NCBI GenBank assembly: GCA_028753945.1
Contig: JAPNXP010000008.1
Span: 2,170,001 to 2,234,000, forward strand
Length of the DNA: 64,000 bases
DNA from: Hexactinellida sp. DTS-2022
Lineage: Eukaryota; Porifera; Hexactinellida
Direction: 5' to 3'
Part shown: piece by piece, positions 22,613 through 33,312 of the stretch
How positions within the stretch are numbered: position 1 is the first letter of the stretch
How the letters are laid out: each line of letters opens with the position of its first letter
Program-made: the position numbers and the translations under genes
The notes under the pieces: generated by a model
The model's input: the letters and a program-made list of their open reading frames with translations, nothing else
Database searches by the model: none
What the model was told of the DNA's origin: nothing

Positions 22613-23289
22613 GCTGTATAATACACTGTTCTAGATAGGTACTTTGGCGCACCGTTTATAACTAATGTTTATTCTTAGTAGGGAGCATAATAAGCATAGT
22701 TGTTATTAATGAGAGGTACTTTTGCAAAACGTTTATGACTAATGTATATTTCTTAGTCGGGAATATAATATGGACTGTTGTTATTCTAGATAGGTACTTT
22801 TGCGCACCGGTTACGACAAATGAATCTTTTTAGTCGGGGAGCATAAAATGCACAGTTGTTAATCTTAGAGAGGTAAATTTGCTCACGGTTTACGACTAAT
22901 GTATATTCTTAAGCGGGGAGCATAATATGCACAGTTATTAGTCTAGAGAGGTATTTTGCGCATCGTTTATGACTAATGTATATTCTTAGTCGGGGAGCAT
23001 AAAATGCACAGTTGTTAAACTTAGAGAGGTAAATTTCCTCACGGTTTATGACTAAAGTATATTTCTTAGTTGGTGGCATAATATGCACAGTTGTTATTCA
23101 AGAGAGGTAAATTTGCGCACCGTTTCTGGCTAATGTATATTTCTCAGTTGGGAAGCATAATAAGCACAGTTGTGACCCTAAACGGGTGAATTTGTTCACC
23201 GTTTATGACTAATTTATATTTCTCAGTCGGGAGTTAAATAAGCACAGAAGTGATTCAAGAGAGGTAAATTTGCGCACCGTTTATGACTA

Positions 23290-23476
23290 CAGTAGAGCCT
23301 CTGAACAACGGACACCTTGGGACCGGAACCGTTGTCCGTTATTTAGAGGTTGTCCGCTATTTAGAGGTTGCTTTTCTATTAGACATATGCTAAATAAATA
23401 AATCCGTGCCACGAGGGTTGTCCGTTATTTAGAGGTTGTCCGCTATTTGGAGTGTCCTTTATGGGAGGCTCCACTG
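23290..23476. mobile_element. 187-bp Tigger-type miniature element, copy 1
   Basis: The ends CAGTAGAGCCTC and GAGGCTCCACTG are flanked by TA (23288-23289, 23477-23478). It contains TTGTCCGTTATTTAGAGG repeats. It is inserted in a satellite unit at GACTA^ATG. Confidence 0.88.
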
Positions 23477-23592
23477 TAATGTATATTTCTTAGTCGGGGA
23501 GCATAATAAGCACAGTTGTTATTATAAAGAAGTACTTTTGCGCACCGTTTATGACAAATGTATTTAGTTATTCGGTGAGCATAATAAGCATA

Positions 23593-23779
23593 CAGTAGAG
23601 CCTCTGAACAACGGACACCTTGGGACCGGAACCGTTGTCCGTTATTTATAGGTTGTCCGCTATTTATAGGTTGCTTTTCTATTAGACATATGCTAAATCA
23701 ATAAATCCGTGCCACGAGGGTTGCCCGTTATTTAGAGGTTGTCCGTTATTTGGAGTGTCCGTTATGGGAGGCTCCACTG
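23593..23779. mobile_element. 187-bp Tigger-type miniature element, copy 2
   Basis: Nearly identical to the 23290 copy and in the same orientation, with TA flanks (23591-23592, 23780-23781). It is inserted at a different position of the satellite unit, so it is an independent insertion and not a satellite duplication. Confidence 0.88.
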
Positions 23780-24839
23780 TATATGTTATTAAAGAGAGGT
23801 ACATTTGCAAACCGTTGATGACTAATGTACATTCTTAGTCGGGGAGCAAAATGAGAACAGTTGTTATAATAGAGAGGTTCTTATGCGCACCGTTTATGAC
23901 TAAAGTATATTCTTATTCGGGGAGCATAATATGCACAGCAGTAATTAAAGAGAGTTACTTTCCAAACCGTTGATGACTAATGTATATTCTTAGTCGGGGA
24001 GCAAAATAAGAACAGTTGTTATTATAGAGAGGTACTTTTGCGCACCGTTCATGACTAATGTATATTTTTATTCGGTGAGCATAATAAGCACAGTTGTTAT
24101 TCTAGAGAAGTAAATTTGCGCACCGTTTATGACTAATGTATATTTCTTATTCGGGGAGCATAATTAGCACAGTTGTTAATTTGGAGAAGTACTTTTGCGC
24201 ACCGTTTATGACTAATGTATTTTCTTATTCGGGTAGCAAAATAAGCATATCTGTTATTTAAGATGGTACATTTGCAAACCGTTGATGACTAATGTATCTT
24301 CTTAGTCGGGGTGCAAAATAAGAACTCTTGTTATTATTGAGAGGTACATTTGCGCACCGTTTATGACTAATGTATATTTTTAGTAGGAGGCATAATAAGC
24401 ACTGCTGTAATTCAAGAGAGGTACTTTTGCGCACACCTTATGATTAAATTATTTTCTAAGTTGGGGAGCATAATACTGACTGTTGTTATAATAGGGAGGT
24501 AAATTTGCTCAAGTTTTTTTACTAATGTATATTTCTTAGTCGGGGAGCAAAATAACTATATTTGTTTCTAGAGAAGTAGATTTGCGCAACTTTTGTGACT
24601 AATGTATATTCTCAGTCGGGGAACATTAAATGCAGTTGTTAATCTTGAGATGTAAATTTGCGCACCCTTTATGACTAATGTGCATTCTAGTCGGGGAGCA
24701 TAATATGGATTGTTGTTATTATAGAGAGGTACTTTAGCGGACCGCTTATGACTAATGTATATTTCTTAATGGGTGAGCATAATAACCACAGCTCTATAAT
24801 AACGATAAATGTGCACAAAATAACCTCTCAAAATTTCAC

Positions 24840-27800
24840 AACTGTGCTTATGATGCTCCCCGCATAATAAATATACATTAGTCGATAACGGTGCGCAGAA
24901 CTTCCTCTCTATAATAACAACAGTCCATATTATGGTCCGCGCTAAGAATATTTTGAATGATAAACGGAGCGCAAAAAAACCTCTCTATAAAAACTATCGT
25001 CCATATTATGTTCCCAACGATTTATTATTTATTAGTCATTGACGTGTGCAAAAGAACCTCTGTTTATATCAACTTTGCTTATTATGCTCTCCGGACTAAG
25101 AATTATACATTTGTCATAGATGGTGCCCAAAAGTACCTCTCTATAATAACAAATGTGCTTAGTATGCTCCCAACATACGATACATTTGTCATAAACGGTG
25201 AGCAAAAGAAAATCTCTATAATTACAACTGTGCATATTAAGGTTGTATACATTAGTTATTGATGGTGCGCAAAGGAACCTCTCTATAATAACAAATAAGT
25301 CTAGGATGCTCCCCGAATAAGAAATATACATTTGTCATTAACGGTGCGCAGAACTACCTCTCTATGATAACAACAGTCCATATTATGTTCCCCTTCAAGT
25401 AATATATTAAATGATAAACGGTGCGCAAAAACGTCTCTATAAAAACAATCGTCGATAATATGTTCTCAACGATGTAATATATATTAATCTTTAATATGTG
25501 CAAAAGAAACTCTCATTATGGTCCCCGAAATAAGAAATATACATTAGTGATAAACGGTGTGAGAAAGAAACTCTCTTTATATCAATTGTGTTTATTATGC
25601 TCAACGACTAAGAAAATACATTAGTCATAAACGGTGTGCAAAAGAATTTCTCTATAGTAACAACTATGCATATTAAGCTCTACGACTAAGAAATATACAT
25701 TAGTCATTGACGGTCCCCAAAAGCACCTCTCTATAATAACAAATGTGTTTATGATGCTCCCCGACTAAGAAACATTCATATTTAATAAACTGTTCACAAA
25801 AATACCTCTCTATAATATCAACAGTACAGAATATGTTCCCAAAAAAGTAATATATTTACTCATAAACTGTGCGCAAAAGAAGCTCTTATAATATCCACTA
25901 TGTTCCAACTATCTAATTTATCATAAACGGTTGGCAAACGATCCTCTCTATAATCATAATCGTACTTATTATGCTCCGCATAAGAAATATACACTAATCA
26001 GAAAGGGTGATCAAAAGAAACTGTCGTTATATCAATATCAACTGTGTTTATTATGCTCCCCGACTAAGAAATTTCCATTAGTCACAAACGGTGCGCAAAT
26101 TACTTCTCTAGAATAACAACGGTGCTTATTAAGGTCCCCGAATGAGAAATATACATTAGTCATAAACGGTGCGCAAATCTACCTCTCTAGAATAACAACT
26201 ATGGGTTTTTTGTTCCGACAAAGAAATCTGCATTAGTGATAAACGGTGCGCAAATTTACTTCTCTATAATAACAACATTCCATATTATGCTCCCCGACTA
26301 AGAAATATTCATATTTAATAAACTGTTCACAAAAATACCTCTCTATAATAACAACAGTACAGAATATGTTCCCAACTAAGTAATATATTTACTTATAAAC
26401 TATGCGCAAAAGTAGCTCTTATAATATCAACTGTGCTTATTATGTTCCAACTATCTAATTTATCATAAACGGTGGGCAAACGATCCTCTCTATGATCACA
26501 ACCGTACTTATAATGCTCCCCGCATAAGAAATAAACACTAATCATATAGGGTAATCAAAAGAAACTGTCTTTATATCAACTGTGTTTATTATGCTCCCCG
26601 AATAAGAATATACATTAGTCGTTAGCGGTGCGCAAAAGTACCAATCTTTAATAACAACAGTCCATATTATATTCCCAAATATAAAATTCATTCATTATAA
26701 CAGGTGCGCACAAGTTACCACTCTATAAAAACAACTGCTTATTATGCACCCCGACTACGAATATACATTAGTCAAAAAGGGTGCGCGAAAGTACCTCTCT
26801 AGAATAACAACTGTGCTTATTATGCTCCCCGACTGAGAAATATACATTCATCATAAGCAGTGCGCAATTTAATTCTCTAGAATAACAACTGTGCTTATTA
26901 TGCTCCCAGAACTGAGAAATAAACATTAGTGATCAACTGTTTACAAATACACCTCTTTTTAATAATAGCCGTGCTTATTATTCTCCCCGACTAAGAAATA
27001 TACATTAGTAATAAACGGTGCGCAAAAGTACCACTCTAATAACAACTGGGCCAATTATGCTACGCGAGCATGAAAAACACATTAGTGATAAACGGTGCGG
27101 AAATTTACTCCTCTAGAATAACAACTGTGGTTATTATGATCCCCGAGCAAGAAATATACATTAGTCATCAACTGTTTACAAATATACCTCTTTTTAATAA
27201 TAGCCGTGCTTATTATGCTCCCCGACGAAGAATATATATCAGTCAAAAAGGGTGCGCTAAAGTACATCTCTATAATAACAACTGGGCCAATTATGCTACC
27301 CGAGCAAGAAAAATACATTAGCCATTAACGCAGCGCAAATTTACCTCTCTAGAACAACAAATGTGGGTATTTTGCTCCCCGACTAAGAAATATAGATTAG
27401 TAATAAACCGCGAGCAAATTTACCTCTCTAGATTAACAACTGTGCATTTTATGCTCCAACTAAGAATATACATTAGTCATAAGCGGTGAGCAAAAGTAAA
27501 TCGCTATAATAACAATAGTCCATATTATGCTCCCCAACTTAGAATATGCATTACTCAAAAAGGGTACTCAAAAGAACCTCTCTATAATAACAACTGTGCT
27601 TGTTATGCTCCCCGAGCAAGAAGTATACATTAGTCATAAACGGTGCGCAAATTTACTTCTCTGGAAAACAAACTGGGCTTATTAAGCTCCCCGACTAAGA
27701 ATATACAATAGTCATAAGAGGTGTGCTAAAGTACCTCTCTATAATAACAATTGTCCTTATTATGCACCGCGACCAAGAATATACATTATTCGTAAACGGT

Positions 27801-29645
27801 GCAAATATATTCTCGAGAATAACAACTGTGCTTATGAGGCTCCCTGAGCAAGGAATATACATTAGTCATAAACGGTGCGCAAATCTACCCCTCAAGAATA
27901 ACAAATGTCGTTATTTTGTTCCCCTACTAAGAAATTTTCATTAGTCATAAACTGTGAGCAAAATTACCACTAGAATAAAAAGTGTGCATTTTATGCTCCC
28001 CGATTAAGAATCTAATTTAGTCGTAGCGGTGTGCAAATTTACTTCCCTAGAATAACAACTGTGCTTATTATGCACTTCGACTGAGAAATATACATTAGTC
28101 ATCAACGGTTAGCAAATTTACCTACCTAGAACAACAAATCTGGGTATTTTGCTCCCCAACTAAGAAATATAGATTAGTAATAAACCGAGGCAAATTTACC
28201 AATCTAGAATAACAACTGTCCATATTATGCCACCTACTAAGAAATTTACATTAGTCGTAAGCGGTGCGCAAATTTACTTCTCTAGAAAAACTACTGTGCT
28301 TATTATGTTCCCCGACTGAGAAATATACATCAGTCATAAATCGTAAGCAAATTTACTTCTCTAGAATAACAACTGTGCTTATTATGCTCCCCGACCGAGA
28401 AATTTACATTAGTCATCAACGTTTTGCAAAAGTACCTCTTTTTTATAATAGCTGTGATAATTATCCTCTCCAAATTAGAATAAACATTAGTCAAAAGGGT
28501 GCGCAAAAGTATCTCTCTATAACAACAACTGTGATGATTATGCTCCCCGAGCAAGAAATATACATTAGTCATAAACGGTGCGCAAATTTCCTTCTCTAGA
28601 ATACAAACTGGGCTTATTAAGCACCCCAACAAAGAATATACAATAGTCATAAGCGGTATGCTAAAGTACCTCTCTATAATAACAACAGTCCATATTATGC
28701 TCCCCGACTGAGAAAATACATTAGTCGTAAGCGGTGTGCAAATTTAACTCTCTAGAATAACTAATGTGCTTATTATGCTCCCCGAACAGAGAAATATACA
28801 TAAGTCATCATCTCTTTACAAATATACCTCTTTTAAATAATAGCCGTGCTTATTATGCTACCTGACTAAGAATATTCATTAGTCAAAAAGGGTGCGCAAA
28901 AATACCTCTCTATAATACAACTGTGCTTATTATGCTCCCCAAGCAAGAAGTATACATTAGTCATAAACTGTGCGAAAATTTACTCCTCTACAACACCAAA
29001 AGTGCATATTAAGCTCCCCGACTGAGAAATATACATTAGCCATAAAAGCAGCGCAAATTCACCTCCCTAGAAGAACAAATGTGGGTATTTTGCTCCCCGA
29101 CTAAGAAATATACATTAGTCAAAAAGCGTGAGCAAATTTACCTATCAAGAATAACAACTGTACATATTATGCCATCTACTAAGAAATATACAGTAGTCAT
29201 AAGCGGTGCGCTAAAATACCTCTCTAGAATAACAACTGTGGATATTATGCTCCCCGACTAAGAAATATACATTAGTCATAAAACGTGAGCAAAGTTACCT
29301 ATCTTGAATAACAACTGTGCATTATATGTTCCTGCTAAGAAATATACAGTAGTCATAAGCGGTGCGCTAAAATACCTCTCTAGAATAACAACTGTGGATA
29401 TTTTGTTCCCCGACAAAGAAATATACATTAGTCATAAACAGTGCGCAAATTTATCTCTCAGGAATCACTACTGTGCTTATTATGCTCCCCGACTGAGAAA
29501 TATACATTAGTCATAAAAGGTGCTCAGATTTACCTCACAAGAATAACAACTGTGTATATTATGCTCCCCGAATAAGAAATATACATTAGTCAAAAACGTT
29601 GAGCAAAAGTACATATCTAGAATAACAACTGTGCATATTATGCCA
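24840..29645 (-). repeat. 78-bp satellite array, reverse arm
   Basis: The same unit as 17841-24790 but reverse-complemented: CTCCCCGACTAAGAAATATA, CATTAGTCATAAACGGTGCG, CAAAAGTACCTCTCTATAAT, AACAACTGTGCTTATTATG. The switch lies at about 24790-24840. No transposon inserts comparable to those in the forward arm are seen. The open frames in this region (for example 28264-28599) are repeat translations. Confidence 0.92.
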
Positions 29646-30770
29646 CCGATAACCATTTTTTGGTGCAATGAATGTCAAAAAACTCCCAAATTGATCAAAT
29701 TCGTGAATTAATGACGTTGTCGGCTGTTTCATTTGATGCTAAAAACTATATATCGTTAAAGATCTACTGAGTGTACACTAGAAAAGCACTTCATTCATTT
29801 AAGAGCTTAAAACTAGAATTTTTCTTTTTTAGTCCATACTGTCAAGAAACCCCCAAAGTGATAATTCGAGGTTTAAGGACCTTTCCTGCTGTTTTCTTTC
29901 ATGTTAAAACTAAATATCTTTGTAAGTGTAATGAGAGTACCCCAGAATGGACCTTCGTTCATTTAAAATCATTTAAAAGCCAAAAACTAGACAATTTTTT
30001 CATGCAATGACTGTCTGTCAAAATCAGACAAATTGATAGATTCGTGGTTTGAGGACGTTTTTAGAGTTTTTTTTTTTGATGGTAAATGTCAATATCGTTA
30101 AAGATCTACTGAGAGTTCAGTTGTAAAGCACGTCGTTCATTTACATTCATTTAAGAGCCTAAAACTAGAAAAAGTATTTTTTGGTGGAATGACTTTCAAA
30201 ATCAGACAAATTGATATATTTTGGTCTAAGGACGTTTCCGGCAGTTTTCTTTCAGGTTGAAAATTAAATATCGTTAAAAGTGTACTGTGTGAACCCCTAG
30301 AATAGCACTTAGTTCATTTATATTCATTAATAGCCTAAAACTGGAAAAAGCTTTTTTTAGTGCAATGACTGTCAAAAACTCCCAAATTGATAAAATCCGT
30401 GGTTTAAGGACGTCGCCGGGTGTTTCTGTTTGTGCTGATAATAAAATATCTTGAAAAGTGGCCAAATTGTGTCCCTGAAATTCCACTTCGTTCACTTACA
30501 TTCATTTAAGAGCTTTAAATCTAGGAAACCAATTTTTGTGCAATGACTGCCAAAATCTCACCATTTGATAAATTCGTGGTTTACTGACGTTTCCGGCTTT
30601 TCTTTTAATGATAAAAATTAATTAACGTTAAAAATGTTATGAGAGGATACCGTAGAATTGCACTTTGTTCATTTATTTTCAGTTAACTTCTTAAAATCAT
30701 GAAAACACCTTTTTGGTACAATTACTGTCAAAAACTCCCAAATTGATAAATTAGTGGTTTAAGGACTGTT
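29646..30770 (+). repeat. 178-bp satellite, block 3
   Basis: About six forward units, in the same orientation as block 2 and closest to its later variants (AAAGATCTACTGAGAGT, AAAACTAGAAAA, GTGGTTTAAGGACGTTTCC). The 78-bp inverted array therefore sits inside a larger 178-bp domain. Confidence 0.85.
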
Positions 30771-31490
30771 GCATGATATTTTGAGGCACTTGTCTAGGTG
30801 AACCAAGGATACACATCTACCATGTGATTGAGATTCTGAGGCATTATACTGATTATTATTAGTTTCATTTTGAAACATCCCTAAGTATGAGTCACTCAAA
30901 CCACTTACCATATATTTCACCCTCACCATACTTTTCACCCTTACCATACTTTTCACACAAGTCACCCAATATATATATTGCGCAACAATATCTATAATTG
31001 TGAGTGTTTAAGCTATTGGGAATACGATTCTTTTATATGATATGTATTTTAGACTACACTGTATTTCCAAGAGTAATAACTTACTACACTAACTCAGGAA
31101 TACAATATTGTTAATCCCGTTTAATTAGTATCATTTGTTAGAATTCATATATGTCTATTTATTTCCCCACTTATGGATAGAGAAAAATACCAGGCCATTC
31201 ATCTGTTTCTCTATAATGGAGTTTATCCATCTATACTATCTATATCCAAAGATAAGTGGAATTTTAGAAGGAAGACAGCCAGATATTTCATTGGTGAATC
31301 ACGTGAATTTTCAAGTTACATGAGATAAAGCTGTTATTTTTAATATTCTAAAATTGTCAAATTTTGATTAAAAATATTTGAGATTTAAGTGGTTAAGTAC
31401 TGATCATGTTCCTAGAATTATTTTCACTCCATTAATAAATACAGAATCAATTCTAAAAGTCCTAATGTAATGTATATTTAGGAACTAAAT
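30770..31490. other. Spacer
   Basis: A short tandem of about 18 bp (TTTCACCCTTACCATACT) repeats about three times near 30905-30955. Otherwise it is AT-rich with no gene. Confidence 0.5.
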
Positions 31491-31714
31491 CTTGATGGAA
31501 AAGAATTTGATGTGGAGGTTTTTACAATTGATGAAACTTCTGGAATCGTCAATCGTTACCATGACCAGATGGGGCATCCCGGCATCAATTCAACCTACAG
31601 CGCTTTACAACAACGTTTCACCTGGAAGGGAATGTGGCAGAAGTTACTGACTAAGTAAGTTTTCTAAAAATTGTAATTTATATACGTATCTTATATACAA
31701 AAACTCAATGATTT

Positions 31715-32030
31715 TTTGTTTGTTTGTTTGTTTGTTTATCCGAATTGATTGAGGAACTGGTAAGTACAGACATAAAATTTTGCTTCTTTCAAGTCTGCTC
31801 GGGGCGGGTTAATAAATGCGGGGGTTTTTCGGGTCAAAGAATCCTGATAGCTTTCGGGGCGGGGGAATGGGACAATCACCAATAGATGCGGGGCGGTGCG
31901 GGACCCGCATACGACCCGTACAGAGGTTCCCGTACAAGTTTGAATATATAAGAAAAATATCAACAACTTTTGCAATTATTATTTCTTTGTTTGTTTGTTT
32001 GTTTGTTTGGCTCTACAAATTTACAGACAT
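31715..32030. repeat. Intronic repeats: (GTTT)n runs and CGGGGCGGG words
   Basis: GTTTGTTTG runs lie at about 31719-31737 and 31986-32009, enclosing G-rich GCGGGGCGG words. The pairing suggests one dispersed repeat within intron 1 of the integrase gene. Confidence 0.5.
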
Positions 32031-32061
32031 GGGGAATTTCGCTTTCTAAATGTATAATACA

Positions 32062-32131
32062 GTGGATGCCGGTTATAAGCACATCGCCGGGAACTGCACT
32101 TAAGGTGCTTATAACCGGCATGTTCTTATAC
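32062..32131. repeat. Tigger-type terminus, partial
   Basis: TACAGTGGATGCCGGTTATA followed by its inverse GGTGCTTATAACCGGCAT near 32104. The outer right end is missing, cut off by the hairpin block that follows. Confidence 0.6.
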
Positions 32132-32197
32132 AGCGGCCGTTAACTAGAGGTGCATAGCACCAACCCGTCGCAAAGCGACAGAGATCGAAGTGCTCGT
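32132..32197 (+). repeat. GCGAAGC-type hairpin block, copy 2
   Basis: GCGGCCGTTAAC, then GGTGC-ATA-GCACC, then GTCGC-AAA-GCGAC, then GAAGTGCTCG. This is the same order as copy 1 (22004) and copy 3 (40937, minus). Confidence 0.75.
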
Positions 32198-33312
32198 TCC
32201 ATATAAATTAGAGTTGGGATGTAACTCCCAACTATATAGCCCCTACATACTTTTTATGTACATTGTCTTATGTAAATAAATTTCTTAAGGTGAGAACTTG
32301 CGAGGTATGTCAACTAACGGCTTCTTTACCACCACAGCCTCAAAAGAAACTCCAGCCAATACCACCAACTGAACGCCCATGGCTGCATATAGGAATGGAT
32401 CTGATTAGTGATCTCACTATAAGTGAAGAAAGTTTGAAATATTAGCTCGTAACTGTTTGTTATTTAAACAAGTATGTCATAGCGAGACCTCTAATAACAA
32501 AAACGTCACAAGAAATCATTCACCAACTTCAGGATATTTATCTTGATGTTGGAATTCCAAAAATAATCCAACATGACCAAGGAAAGGAGTTTACTAGCAA
32601 GGTGCGTTATGTAACTTTATTTCTAAGTTGTATTGATAGTGAAATATACATAATATAATTTAGATATTCTAGGAATTCAGTCACAATCTCCATATTGATA
32701 ATCGCAGTACCCGTGCCTATCACCCCCAGGCAAATGGATTAGTTGAGGCACATAACAAGATTCTAAAAACGTAAGAATATTTTGATAAATCCAGACCAGA
32801 TATTTTGAATATTGCAGTAATTTGCAGTAGTTAATTCTTACACCGATAATATATAGGAAGTTGACTAAAATGGCACTTGAGACAGGCAAACATTGGTCTG
32901 TGCTTCTTAAATCTTCGCTTATTGCCATGAACAGTAAAAAAAAGAAATCACATGGATACACCCCGTTTAAAGTTATGTGGGGAAGGGAATCAGGATATGA
33001 GGATCTTCTGTTTGCTATGAATAATATAACTGCAAACCCTCATGAAGATATTGCGCTGGAGGAGAAAATCTATGCTGAATTCCAATCCTCAACTGAAAAC
33101 ATGGAGATCAATGGCGGAGCTAACGCTCCGTAATGAATGGGGCTAACACGGGCTCAATATTTTCTTGATGGGGCTAAGCCAACCTTGCTTTATATAGGAA
33201 GCTATTATTTAAACTTGTGCATATAACAATATTTATATTAGGATTTTCGGAATCATAATTAGGAAGTGAGTTACTAGTAAACGAAATAATATATGACTGG
33301 ACTATGCCAGAG

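Larger units (their letters stand above)
17841..24790 (+). repeat. 78-bp satellite array, forward arm
   Basis: The unit is TAGTCGGGGAGCATAATAAG, CACAGTTGTTATTCTAGAGA, GGTACTTTTGCGCACCGTTT, ATGACTAATGTATATTCT. Counting a unit near 20935-21012 gives 78 bp. Each unit contains the dyad GACTAA...TTAGTC around TGTATATTTC. The array is interrupted by the element at 18470-20466, a hairpin-ended element at 21557-22120, an unknown insert near 22440-22612 and two Tigger-type elements. Units differ by point changes and small indels. Open frames here are not genes. Confidence 0.92.

Noticed and set aside
24957-29510. Several 60-111-codon open frames with similar peptides (ISHQRF..., LSIITTV...)
   Set aside because: They are translations of the 78-bp satellite in chance frames; the peptide similarity reflects DNA repetition.
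17841-29645. CRISPR-like regularly spaced repeats
   Set aside because: The units are contiguous 78-bp tandem repeats without unique spacers, in a eukaryotic context, and no Cas-type gene is present.
31492-33133. Complete LTR retrotransposon or endogenous retrovirus
   Set aside because: Only an integrase-type gene with introns is present; no reverse transcriptase, protease, gag or LTRs were seen.
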